Made by a program: the position numbers and the translations under genes. Positions 1 to 8,229 of a stretch of DNA of 64,000 nt are shown in pieces; position 1 is the stretch's first letter, and each line of letters begins with the position of its first letter. The notes below the pieces were generated by a model. The model was given only the letters and a program-made list of their open reading frames with translations. It was not told the origin of the DNA and ran no database searches. Origin of the DNA: Gammaproteobacteria bacterium (GTDB taxonomy: Bacteria > Gemmatimonadota > Gemmatimonadetes > Longimicrobiales > Gaopeijiaceae); contig JAPPHB010000020.1 of the NCBI GenBank assembly GCA_028821195.1, forward strand, positions 1 through 64,000, given 5' to 3'.

Positions 1-2
1 AC

Positions 3-3000
3 TGGATCGAGTGGTCGGCCAACGGCGTCATCTGGGATGTCCTCGAACGCAACCACCGAGATACCGACTACAGGGACGAGGATCTCTCGCCCGGCACCAC
101 CCGGCATTACAGAGTCGCAGCGGTCAACCGGTATGGACAAGGGGCTTGGTCGGACGAGGCGCAGGCCACGACGAGCCGCCCGCCGGGGAGACCGACGGGC
201 CTCGTGGCCCGGGCCCAGGGAACGTCGAGCATCGAGCTGGAATGGACCGCCCCCACGGGCGGGGGCCCGGTCACGGGCTACTGGATCGAGTGGTCGAGCA
301 ACGGTACCGGCGGGTGGACGCGGCGCGTGAGGAATTCCACAGCCACCTCCTACCCCGACACCGGCCTCAGCGCCGGCACCACCCGTCATTACCGCGTCGC
401 GGCGATCAACACGGCGGGCGAGGGCCCCTGGTCGACGGTCGTCCAGGCGACCACCGAAGTCAGCGTTCCGGGCGCGCCCACGGGGCTGAGGGCGGCTCCC
501 GACGGTTTGAGGGGAAGTACCCAGATCCTCCTCACCTGGACGGCTCCGGCCTCGACCGGAGGGAGTCCGATCACGGGCTACCGCATCGAGAGGGCCGCCA
601 CCCGCGGCGGCGCCTGGATCATCCACGAGGCCAGCACCGGCAGCGCCAACACCACCTACCTGCACCCCGATCTCCCCCCCAACACGACCCGGTTCTATCG
701 GGTGCGCGCGCTCAACGCCCAGGGGCACGGGGACCCCTCGAACGTGGCCGAGGGCACTACCAACGCCGCACGGCCCGGCCAGCCCCGGAACCTGCGCGCG
801 CAGGCGGCTGGACCCACCAGCATCACGCTCACGTGGGAGGGGCCGGCCAGCGACGGCGGGGAGCGGATCACCGGCTACACCATTCGGATGCGCGGCCCCA
901 ACGACGGAACCTGGATCACGATCCCGCGCAACACGGGTCCGCAGGAGACGACCTTCGAGCACACGGGCCTCCAGCCGGCCACCGCCTACCGGTACCAGGT
1001 GGCAGCGATCAACCGCGTGGGAACCGGCCAGTGGTCGTTCGAAGCGAGCACGAGCACGTACGCCCAGGCTCCCGGGGCACCGACCGGGCTAACGGCCCGG
1101 GCGGTGGGCACCTCGCGCATCGACCTGTCGTGGAGTGCGCCCCGCAATACCGGCGGGGCCCCCATCCTCGGCTACCGGATCGAGGGCTCGAGCGACGGGG
1201 GCAGGACCTGGGACATCATCATCCGCCGCAACACCAACTCGACGGGAACGACGGCCTCCGATGTGAACAATCTCCAGCCCGCGACCACGCGGCACTACCG
1301 GGTTGCCGCGATCAACACCGCGGGGACCGGGCCGTTCTCCAACACCGCGCGCGCCACAACCGAAGCCACCGTGCCGGGCACGCCCCGGAGTCTCGACGCG
1401 GAAGCCGACGGAACCTCGCGGATCGAGCTTTCCTGGCGAGAGCCCACGAGCAACGGGGGCTCTCGCATCACCGGCTACCGGATCGAGATGTCCGAAGACG
1501 GGGGCACCCGCTGGGGTGACTTGGTGGCCAACTCGCACAACACCCGCACGACCCACGTGCACCCGGGACTGGAGCCGGCCACCAGGCGCCACTACAGGGT
1601 CTCGGCGATCAACCGGATCGGCGTGGGCCGGGCGTCGCGGGTGGCGAGCGCCATTACCGACGCAACCGTGCCGGACGCGCCCACGGGGCTGACCGCCACC
1701 GCGGTCACGTCCACGCAGATCGACCTGTTCTGGCTCGCGCCCGCATACAATGGCGGCGCCCCCGTCACCGGCTACCGTATTGAGGTCTCGGAGACTGGCG
1801 CCGCCTGGGAGGATCTGGTCACCAACACCCAGTCCAGAGCCACCACGTTCTCGCACCCCGACCTGCTGCCGGGGAGCACGCGCCACTACCGCGTCTCTGC
1901 GATCAACCGGGTGGGCGCCGGCGCGCCGTCGGACACCGCTTCAGCGGCCACGGACGACCCCATTGGGCGCGCGGGGCGGCTCAACACGCGCGTGCTGCCG
2001 CACGTGGCGTCGGCGATGATGTCGAGCACCGTCTCGGCGATCGCCCGCCGCGTCGACGCCGTGGCCAGCGGGATGGGCATGGCGCGGCGCGTGGAGACGA
2101 ACGGGCTCTCTTCGATGGCCGCAAGCCTGTCCGCGCCGGACGCGGGAGGCCTCGGCCTCGCGCAGGGCGACCAGGCCGGCCTGGCTGCCCTCTTCGGCGG
2201 CACCTCGTTTACGATGCCCTTGGGCGCATCCGACGCGCCGCAACAGTCCGCCACGGGCACGCAGCTGGCGAGTTGGGGCGCGGGCGAATACCACCACCTC
2301 GGCGAACCGGGCCAGAGCGCCCTCGACTGGAAGGGCAACATGGTTAGCGCCCACGCCGGCATCGACGTGCGCGTGGGACCCGACATCCTGGCAGGGATCG
2401 CGGGCTCGTACTCCTCGGGCAGCTTCGACTTCACCGACAAGACCGGCGCCAGTCCGGTGAGCGGCACCTACGGGACCACCATGGCCAGCGTGCATCCCTA
2501 CATGGCCTGGTTCTCCGGCGGGGGCGGCGCCTCGGTGTGGGGCTCGGCCGGACTCGGCCGGGGCGACATCGAGGTCGACGACGAGCGCGAAGGGTTCCGC
2601 ACCACCCCCGCGAGCCTGTTGACCGGGGCTGGGGGCGCCAGCTATCAGCTGCTCACGCGAGGCGTGGGTGGCGTGCGCATCAAGGCCGAGGGCTGGTACG
2701 GCGAGGTCACGGTCGACGGCAGCGGGCAGATCGAGGAAGTGACGCTCGAGATGCGGCGCGGCAAGCTCGCCCTGGAGCTGACGCAGGGCTTCCGCACCGG
2801 CACCGGGAACGAGCTGGCGTTCGTGCTCGAGGGCGGGACGCGCTACGACGACGGCGACGGCATAAACGGCGCCAGCGCGGAAGTCGGCGGCGGGCTGCGC
2901 TACACGAACCCGGGATTGGGGCTGACCGCGGAGGGCCGCGGCCGGTTCGTGATCTCGGCGCGCGCCGGCTACGAGGAATGGGGCATGGGCGGCACGCTCA

Positions 3001-3359
3001 TGTTCGACCCGGCGACCCCAGGCCAGGGGCTCTCGATCCGGGTGGCGCCCTCCTACGGCGACCACATGAGCGGGGTCAACCAGCTCTGGGAGCGCGGGGT
3101 GCACGACGCGGTGGGCGGCCACGGCATGGGCATGGGTCCCAACGTGGACGGTGAGATCGCATACGGCATCGCCGGCTTCCAGGGAACGCCCTACAGCGGC
3201 TTCTACCTGGCGGACAGCGGCATACGCGCTTTCTCGAGCGGCGTGCGCTACGGCCTCGGGTCAGGGCTCGGGCTGCGCTTCGAGGGCACGCGGCGCGAGA
3301 GTGGGCTCGGCGGAGCGCGACACACCGTCGGCATCCGCGGGAGGATCAAGTTGTGGTAG
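3..3359 (+). CDS. FN3-repeat surface protein with C-terminal autotransporter-like barrel (5' partial)
   Basis: The open frame runs in from the left edge, so the true start lies outside the window; the ATG at 204 is internal, because FN3 sequence continues upstream of it in the same frame. One partial and six complete fibronectin type III repeats of about 95-102 residues (each opening with a P-G/D-x-P motif and ending in an A-x-T-T/D stretch) run to about 1960. A linker rich in Ala, Ser and Met follows, then about 370 residues of alternating Gly/aromatic beta-strand sequence starting near 2260 (WGAGEYHH) and ending in GRIKLW with a terminal aromatic. This is typical of an outer-membrane barrel. 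I infer a surface-anchored adhesin-like protein in which the barrel secures an FN3 stalk. No protease or passenger enzyme domain is visible in the part present. Confidence 0.8.
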   Translation, partial: WIEWSANGVIWDVLERNHRDTDYRDEDLSPGTTRHYRVAAVNRYGQGAWSDEAQATTSRPPGRPTGLVARAQGTSSIELEWTAPTGGGPVTGYWIEWSSNGTGGWTRRVRNSTATSYPDTGLSAGTTRHYRVAAINTAGEGPWSTVVQATTEVSVPGAPTGLRAAPDGLRGSTQILLTWTAPASTGGSPITGYRIERAATRGGAWIIHEASTGSANTTYLHPDLPPNTTRFYRVRALNAQGHGDPSNVAEGTTNAARPGQPRNLRAQAAGPTSITLTWEGPASDGGERITGYTIRMRGPNDGTWITIPRNTGPQETTFEHTGLQPATAYRYQVAAINRVGTGQWSFEASTSTYAQAPGAPTGLTARAVGTSRIDLSWSAPRNTGGAPILGYRIEGSSDGGRTWDIIIRRNTNSTGTTASDVNNLQPATTRHYRVAAINTAGTGPFSNTARATTEATVPGTPRSLDAEADGTSRIELSWREPTSNGGSRITGYRIEMSEDGGTRWGDLVANSHNTRTTHVHPGLEPATRRHYRVSAINRIGVGRASRVASAITDATVPDAPTGLTATAVTSTQIDLFWLAPAYNGGAPVTGYRIEVSETGAAWEDLVTNTQSRATTFSHPDLLPGSTRHYRVSAINRVGAGAPSDTASAATDDPIGRAGRLNTRVLPHVASAMMSSTVSAIARRVDAVASGMGMARRVETNGLSSMAASLSAPDAGGLGLAQGDQAGLAALFGGTSFTMPLGASDAPQQSATGTQLASWGAGEYHHLGEPGQSALDWKGNMVSAHAGIDVRVGPDILAGIAGSYSSGSFDFTDKTGASPVSGTYGTTMASVHPYMAWFSGGGGASVWGSAGLGRGDIEVDDEREGFRTTPASLLTGAGGASYQLLTRGVGGVRIKAEGWYGEVTVDGSGQIEEVTLEMRRGKLALELTQGFRTGTGNELAFVLEGGTRYDDGDGINGASAEVGGGLRYTNPGLGLTAEGRGRFVISARAGYEEWGMGGTLMFDPATPGQGLSIRVAPSYGDHMSGVNQLWERGVHDAVGGHGMGMGPNVDGEIAYGIAGFQGTPYSGFYLADSGIRAFSSGVRYGLGSGLGLRFEGTRRESGLGGARHTVGIRGRIKLW
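183..1960 (+). repeat. Six tandem FN3-encoding repeats
   Basis: Repeat units begin near 183, 468, 774, 1071, 1374 and 1671 and end near 1960, with periods of about 284-306 bp. Short blocks are near-identical at DNA level, notably those encoding T-R-H/F-Y-R-V and A-I-N-x-x-G. The copies have otherwise diverged, so they look like an established domain array rather than a recent expansion. Confidence 0.85.
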
Positions 3360-3453
3360 GGGCGGGGGGATCGTCCTGGAGAGCGGCGGAAGGCGCTGCT
3401 ATGAACGCCGTGGCGGGCCTCCCGTCGCGTGCGCGAAAAAAAGGGGGGTCACG

Positions 3454-3567
3454 ATGGCGGCCGGCAAAGACCGACTGCGTCTCCACAACGTTGGGGACGC
3501 CCTCTATTGGACGGTAGGCTCAAGGGCAAAGGAATCATCACGGGAGGGGAGTGATGGCGACACCTAG
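3454..3567 (+). CDS. Possible 37-aa small protein
   Basis: An ATG at 3454 follows an A-rich, purine-rich stretch with a run of six G (3443-3448) at SD-like spacing. The product is short, basic at its start and Ser/Glu rich at its end. It overlaps the start of the next small ORF by 14 bp. Codon use (AAC, TCA, TAT) is unlike the surrounding high-GC genes. There is no recognisable domain. It may be an artefact of a non-coding junction. Confidence 0.25.
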   Translation: MAAGKDRLRLHNVGDALYWTVGSRAKESSREGSDGDT

Positions 3568-3754
3568 GACGGGCGGGAGCACCAGTTTCCCCGTCATGTC
3601 TGTGAGAGAGGGTGATGTCAGGTTAATCGTGATCGCGGCGTTCCCATGGGCAACTGATCGCCCGCACTTGCCAGACCTCCAGCAAGAGTTGGGCGCGCTG
3701 GAGCAGGCGGCGCGCGCCGTGGCCCGTGAATTCGACAAGCGAGCGACAGAATGA
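3554..3754 (+). CDS. Small hypothetical protein coupled to transposase remnant
   Basis: This 66-aa ORF starts at ATG 3554 behind a GGGAGGGGAGTG ribosome-binding stretch. It has a hydrophobic strand-like segment (RLIVIAAF) and a C-terminal amphipathic helix (LPDLQQELGALEQAARAV). Its TGA overlaps the ATG of the next ORF (ATGA at 3751-3754), which suggests translational coupling. The family is not recognised. The local base composition is visibly less GC-rich than the flanking genes, consistent with transfer. Confidence 0.4.
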   Translation: MATPRTGGSTSFPVMSVREGDVRLIVIAAFPWATDRPHLPDLQQELGALEQAARAVAREFDKRATE

Positions 3755-3945
3755 GCAACCCGAAATACAGGTTCATCGCGCGTGTACTGGAGCGCCACCG
3801 CTACCACAAATCACGGAAAAAGAAGGAGAAGTCAAAGATCAAGCGGCTGTTGGAGCAGCAAACGGGCTACTCTCGGGCGACGATCACCAGGTTGATCCGC
3901 CAGCACCGCGAGACCGGTAAGATCATCGACCGGAGGGTTGAGTAG
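3751..3945 (+). pseudogene. Truncated transposase/integrase N-terminal (helix-turn-helix) fragment
   Basis: The 64-aa product resembles the N-terminal DNA-binding region of DDE integrase/transposase proteins: a YRFIARVL opening, a Lys-rich helix, then GYSRATITRLIRQHRETG, a typical recognition-helix pattern. Intact members continue for about 250-350 residues into a DDE catalytic domain. Here a TAG ends the frame at 3945, and the downstream DNA encodes an unrelated fragment on the other strand. I read it as an insertion-sequence scar. The alternative is a small stand-alone DNA-binding protein. No terminal inverted repeats could be identified by eye. Confidence 0.5.
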
Positions 3946-4016
3946 ATCCCGTACGCGATCAGCCGCGCTTCCAAGCCATCGAAGCGCTTGTCCATCGCGT
4001 CGAAGCGCTCCGTGAA
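3945..4016 (-). pseudogene. Coiled-coil gene fragment
   Basis: On the minus strand these 72 bp encode FTERFDAMDKRFDGLEARL and a short tail, with the R-F-D-x-M/L-x-x-R heptad pattern common in small coiled-coil proteins. It has no start codon of its own, sits directly against the transposase remnant, and runs in a different frame from the upstream amidohydrolase gene. It is best read as debris from a lost small gene. Confidence 0.3.
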
Positions 4017-4032
4017 CGGGCCGGAGCTTCCT

Positions 4033-5202
4033 CTAATCCCACTCAAACCCGTAGTGCGTCTCCAGGAAAAACCTGAGCGACCGCGCCAGGGCGCCCGCAA
4101 AACGCCGGCGATTCTCGTCCGTATCGCGGATCCCGGGGCCATGCAGCTCGATCTGTACACCGTCGATGACGCCTCCATCCAGTGACCCGTGGCGGCGAGT
4201 GCTGTAGCCTCCGCTGAAGAAGGGTTCCCCATGCGGATCGGGAATCAGCGGGCTGGGCACCGTCGTGACCCGCTCGCCGAACAGCAGCGCGCCCAGGCTC
4301 TCGGGTCCGCGCACGATGTCGGCAAAGGACAGGTCGACCCGGCGGGCGAGCGAACGGATGCTCGACTGCTCCGGGAAGCGCGGCGCGTTCAACTGGGCGT
4401 CGGAGCGGCTCAGGTCGCTCCCGGTAAGGAGGTATCCCAGCTCGACCCGCGGGGTGGGGTGCGAGTGGCCGTGCAGGTCGACGTAGAATCCGCGGCCGTG
4501 GTCCTCGGCGACGCGGTCGCGGGCGATCACGATGAAGCGGTGGTATTCGCGCCAAGCCTGCTCCGCGAACTCGCTTCCCTGGGCTGCCTCCACGATCTCC
4601 CGGTTGGGGTCGAGGCGCGTGCGCCGGAGCCGGCTGATCACGATGTGCGGCTGGCCGCCTCCGAAGTAGGCGATGATCGAATCGCGGACCGCACGGGTCG
4701 TCTCCTGCGTCCACGAGTCCCGCGCGAGGGTTCCGTAGGTGCGGCGCGGAATCTCGTCCGGCTCCTCGCCGCCCCCGTGTCCCGCGCTCACCACCAGGGG
4801 CAGGTCGCCGGCGATGTACTCGACGTACCGGTTGCGCCCGAAGTAGGTCCGGCCGGGCACGTACTCGGCGACGGGCGGGGGGATGTACACTTCCAGGGTG
4901 GCCGTGCCGGACACGTCGCCCGCCGCGGCCCGGACCTCCGTGCCGCCCGTCGCGACGGCGGTGGCCTGCCCGTTGGCGTCGATGGTCGCGACGGAGGCAT
5001 CGGCGACCGACCAGGCGACCTCCGCCCCGGCGATGGCCGCGCCTCGCGCATCGGCCACCCGGGCTTCGAAGCGAATGGTCGAGCCCCGCTCAAGCAGCAG
5101 CTTCTGTTGCGGTGAAATGGCGACGTACGCGGGAGGCGCGGGCGAGGTGCCGCCGTCGCACGCCGGGACGGCGAGCAATATCGCGGAAAGCCATGTGCGC
5201 AT
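4033..5202 (-). CDS. N-formylglutamate amidohydrolase-like lipoprotein with bacterial Ig-like domain
   Basis: The 389-aa product starts at ATG 5202, preceded by GGAGAAGCTAC; longer in-frame starts would bury the signal peptide. Residues 1-16 form a lipoprotein signal (lipobox VPAC). A Big2-like domain of about 80 residues follows (AISPQ...V.W.V.D..VA.I...G.A.AVA.G). The catalytic part resembles N-formylglutamate amidohydrolases: VSAGHGGG, RTRLDPNR and DLHGHSHP provide the expected metal-binding His/Asp cluster. The protein is probably anchored at the cell surface or in the periplasm. The substrate is unknown and need not be N-formylglutamate. It is transcribed divergently from the ABC exporter genes. 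Confidence 0.7.
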   Translation of the reverse strand: MRTWLSAILLAVPACDGGTSPAPPAYVAISPQQKLLLERGSTIRFEARVADARGAAIAGAEVAWSVADASVATIDANGQATAVATGGTEVRAAAGDVSGTATLEVYIPPPVAEYVPGRTYFGRNRYVEYIAGDLPLVVSAGHGGGEEPDEIPRRTYGTLARDSWTQETTRAVRDSIIAYFGGGQPHIVISRLRRTRLDPNREIVEAAQGSEFAEQAWREYHRFIVIARDRVAEDHGRGFYVDLHGHSHPTPRVELGYLLTGSDLSRSDAQLNAPRFPEQSSIRSLARRVDLSFADIVRGPESLGALLFGERVTTVPSPLIPDPHGEPFFSGGYSTRRHGSLDGGVIDGVQIELHGPGIRDTDENRRRFAGALARSLRFFLETHYGFEWD

Positions 5203-5332
5203 GTAGCTTCTCCGGGTCCTCTCCCGCGGATACCTCTGAATAGTGACGGCCCCCGGCATCCGCAATCAAGGGCAGGGGGGGCGATGCCCGCCACGGAGCC
5301 GGGACGCGAGGAGAACCGGTGAAGAGAACGAC

Positions 5333-6082
5333 ATGATCCGCACCGAGGCGCTCAGCAAGGAATTCCGGTCTCGCGGGGCCAGGCGGGTGCAGGCGGTGGA
5401 TCGTCTGGACCTCACCTGCGACCCGGGCGAGATCTACGCGCTCCTGGGGCCCAACGGGGCGGGGAAGACCACGGTGCTGCGCATCCTGAGCACCCTGATG
5501 GACCCGACCTCGGGCGAAGCCTGGGTGCGGGGACACTCGGTGCGCACGCAGAAGGCGGCCATCCGCGCCCTGATCGGCTTCGTCTCGTACGAGACCCGCG
5601 TGTACGAGCGCCTCACGCCGCGCGAGATCGGCCACTTCTTCGGCCGTCTGAACGACATGGCCGCGGCCTCCATCGAAGACAACCTCGCGTACATCTTCGA
5701 TCTGCTGGACATGACGGAGTTCGCCGACGAGCGCACCGATACGTTCTCGACCGGCATGAAGCAGAAGACCGTGCTCATGCGCGCGCTGGTGACCAACCCG
5801 CTGATCCTCATCTGGGACGAGCCCACCTCCGGGCTCGACGTCCTCACCGCCAAGCGCGTGATCGACTACATCCGCCTGCTGAAGGGGGAGGGGAAGACGG
5901 TCCTGTTCTCGACCCACATCCTGTGGGAAGCGGAAAAGCTCGCCGACCGCATCGGCATCATCCATCGGGGAAGGCTCAGGTCCGAAGGGACCCTGCAGTC
6001 GCTGAGGGCCCGGACCGGGCTCGGGGACCTCGAGGACATCTTCTTTTCCCTCGTCGGGGCCGACGGGGAAGCGAGCGGCTGA
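5333..6082 (+). CDS. natA: ABC transporter ATP-binding protein, NatA type
   Basis: The 249-aa ATPase contains Walker A GPNGAGKTT (residues 39-47), a signature loop of the NatA form FSTGMKQK (138-145), and Walker B LILIWDEPTSGLD (from about 157), followed by the switch-His region STHILWEAEKLADR. The start is ATG 5333, after a GGAGAACCGGTGAAGAG stretch. The TGA overlaps the ATG of the permease gene (6080-6084), so the pair is translationally coupled. NatAB systems export Na+ in Bacillus, but related pairs carry other substrates, so the substrate here is inferred only by family. Confidence 0.85.
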   Translation: MIRTEALSKEFRSRGARRVQAVDRLDLTCDPGEIYALLGPNGAGKTTVLRILSTLMDPTSGEAWVRGHSVRTQKAAIRALIGFVSYETRVYERLTPREIGHFFGRLNDMAAASIEDNLAYIFDLLDMTEFADERTDTFSTGMKQKTVLMRALVTNPLILIWDEPTSGLDVLTAKRVIDYIRLLKGEGKTVLFSTHILWEAEKLADRIGIIHRGRLRSEGTLQSLRARTGLGDLEDIFFSLVGADGEASG

Positions 6083-7200
6083 TGATTCGCAAGGCGCTGC
6101 TGATCTACGGCAAGGAGATGCGGGTCCTGAGGCGGGACGTCCGGCTCATCGGAGGGATGGTGGCGAGCGCGCTCGTCTTCTTTCCCCTGCTGATGGGGCT
6201 GGCCAGCAACCTCGACCGGTTGACCGGGGACGGCTCCGGGCCGGTCCCGGTGGTCGCCCCGGGGGGCGACGATGTCCTGCGCCGGCTGCTCGACGCCAAT
6301 CCGCTGGTGCGCATCGCGACGCTGGAAGAAGTGGCGGCGGGCGGCGAAGCCCACGTGACCGTGCTGCGGGAAGGGACCGCGTACCGGATCCGGGCGGCAT
6401 CCGCCGACAACGCCGTCTGGGCCGCGGCGGTGTCGCTGCGCCAGGATCTGCAGGCGGTGCAGCAGCGGGCTGTCGAGGACAGGCTTGCCGAGCGGGGCCT
6501 GCGCATGCGCGATCTGCGTCCCTTCGAGGTTGTGCTGATCGATACCTCGGGCGGCATCGGGGGAGCGCTCAGCCTCCTGATCCCCTACATGGCGGTGATC
6601 CTGCTGGTCACCAACGCGGCGCGCGCGCTCTACGTCGCGGTCGGGGAGAAGGAGAAGAACACGCTGGCGGCGCTTCTGGTGTCGACGGTGCCGCGTCCCG
6701 CGATCGTAGTCGGCAAGAGCCTGGCCATCATGACGTTCGCGGTGGCGGCGTCGCTCCTGCTCATCGTCGGGATGATGATGGCGGCGCGCCTGGGGCTCGC
6801 GCCCGAGGACTTCGCGGGGCCGGGCGAACTGTCGCTGGCGCCGGCCCAGGTGGCGGCGCTGGCCGTGAACCTGGCCGCGCTCGCCCTGCTGATCTCGGCC
6901 CTTGTCATGGTGATCGGTACCTGGGCGCGCTCTCAGCGCGAGGCGGGAATGTACACTGCGCCGTTGGTGTTCCTCTCGGTCTTCCTGGCCATCTTCGCCC
7001 TCGCGCCGGCCTCGTTCGGGGCAGCGGTGTACGCGGTGCCCATCCTGGGCAACGCGCTGGCGATGCGCGAGGCCATGCAGGGGCAGGTCGACTGGCTGGC
7101 GCTGGCGCTCCTGGCCGGCGTGAACGCCGTGGGCTTCGCGCTGCTGACGTGGTGCTCGATCCGCCTCTACGGGCGCGAGTCGGTGCTCTTCCGGGTGTAG
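6082..7200 (+). CDS. natB: ABC-2 type permease, NatB type
   Basis: The 372-aa membrane protein begins LIYGKEMRVLRRDVRLI, the typical cytosolic lead-in of ABC-2 permeases. It has a first membrane span, a periplasmic loop of about 130 residues, and a cluster of five spans in the second half (LLIPYMAVILLVTNAA; an IMTFAVAASLLLIVGM region; AVNLAALALLISALVMVI; FLSVFLAIFALA; ALLAGVNAVGFALL). The start ATG 6082 lies inside the natA stop. It forms the membrane half of the exporter with the upstream ATPase. Confidence 0.82.
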   Translation: MIRKALLIYGKEMRVLRRDVRLIGGMVASALVFFPLLMGLASNLDRLTGDGSGPVPVVAPGGDDVLRRLLDANPLVRIATLEEVAAGGEAHVTVLREGTAYRIRAASADNAVWAAAVSLRQDLQAVQQRAVEDRLAERGLRMRDLRPFEVVLIDTSGGIGGALSLLIPYMAVILLVTNAARALYVAVGEKEKNTLAALLVSTVPRPAIVVGKSLAIMTFAVAASLLLIVGMMMAARLGLAPEDFAGPGELSLAPAQVAALAVNLAALALLISALVMVIGTWARSQREAGMYTAPLVFLSVFLAIFALAPASFGAAVYAVPILGNALAMREAMQGQVDWLALALLAGVNAVGFALLTWCSIRLYGRESVLFRV

Positions 7201-7201
7201 G

Positions 7202-7215
7202 CCGGGTCTTCCCGG
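7202..7215 (+). terminator. Small GC hairpin after natB
   Basis: CCGGG-TCTT-CCCGG lies directly after the natB stop and before the convergent epimerase stop. It is a perfect 5-bp stem with no T-run, so it is at most a weak or Rho-assisted terminator. Confidence 0.25.
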
Positions 7216-7222
7216 ATGCAGG

Positions 7223-8218
7223 CTACGCCCTCCACTCCGCCAGGAGCTGCCGGTCGCGTTCCAGGTTGAGTTGAAGCTGGTTGCGCCGCTCCTCGGGAAG
7301 CGTCCTGAACCACTCCAGCGTGTCGAGGGCGGTGACCGCGATGGGGCGGAACTTGAGCCCTTTGGCGACGGCCCTGTGGGACCTGACGCGCGAGATTCCG
7401 CGGACTCGACCTTCCGTGGGCGGATACCAGAGCGGGAAGCGGGCCTGCCGGTCGGCGAGGAATGGCTCGTCGATCCAGGTGAAGGAGAGCGAAGTGCTCG
7501 TGATCGCGCGGATCCCGTAGACGAACTCGGCCATCGAGGTGGGGGCGAGGGTCGGGCCGGCGGCGTTGAAGGTGCCGCCGATGTCGCGCTCCAGGCACAG
7601 GATCATGAACTCGGCCAGATCGCGCACATCGATGAACTGGACCGGTGTGTCCCGGCTCCCCGGTGCGATGATCTCACCGCCGTGGTCGATGCGCACGGGC
7701 CAGTAGGTGAAGCGGTCGGTCGTGTCGCCGGGCCCCGCCACGACATGGAGCCGCACCACGGTGCCGCGTTCCCGGTAGGTGTCGGTGACCGCGTTCTCGC
7801 AGAGGATCTTGAGGGGTCCGTAGTAGCGGTCGACGTCTTCGCTTTCCGGGTCCTCTATGGGCAGGAGTGCCGAGTCCTCGGTGAGCTCGTCCTGGTCGAA
7901 GCTGTACACCGATCCGGTCGAGGTGAAGAGGTACCGGCCCACCGAGTCGCGCAGGAGCTCCGCCGAGTCGCGCACATGGCGGGGCACGTAGCCGCTGTTG
8001 TCGATCACCGCATCCCAGGTGCGGCCCTCCAGGGCGCCGAGCTGGCCGTCCCGGTCGCCGATCAGCGTCTCCACGCCGGGAAAGAGGTCCGGGGCGGTGC
8101 GGCCCCGGTTGAAGATGCTGACCTGGTGGCCCCGGTACATGGCGTACCGCACCTGGTGCGGGCCGATGAACCCGGTGCCGCCCAGGATGAGGATGCTGAG
8201 GGGGCGGAAGTACGTCAT
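7223..8218 (-). CDS. NAD-dependent epimerase/dehydratase family protein (SDR)
   Basis: The 331-aa protein starts at ATG 8218, preceded by TTAGGAGTTGTTGAC. A Rossmann nucleotide-binding motif (ILGGTGFIG) sits near the N-terminus, and an extended-SDR core follows. The later region contains YYGPLKILCE, matching the YxxxK catalytic pair. C-terminal features such as FTWIDEPFL and a tail ending LLAEWRA are common in an uncharacterised bacterial epimerase group. There is no signal peptide, so it is cytoplasmic. It lies 11 bp downstream of the M28 peptidase gene, in one operon. The substrate is unknown; a nucleotide sugar or other NAD(P)-dependent reduction is possible. Confidence 0.75.
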   Translation of the reverse strand: MTYFRPLSILILGGTGFIGPHQVRYAMYRGHQVSIFNRGRTAPDLFPGVETLIGDRDGQLGALEGRTWDAVIDNSGYVPRHVRDSAELLRDSVGRYLFTSTGSVYSFDQDELTEDSALLPIEDPESEDVDRYYGPLKILCENAVTDTYRERGTVVRLHVVAGPGDTTDRFTYWPVRIDHGGEIIAPGSRDTPVQFIDVRDLAEFMILCLERDIGGTFNAAGPTLAPTSMAEFVYGIRAITSTSLSFTWIDEPFLADRQARFPLWYPPTEGRVRGISRVRSHRAVAKGLKFRPIAVTALDTLEWFRTLPEERRNQLQLNLERDRQLLAEWRA

Positions 8219-8229
8219 GTCAACAACTC

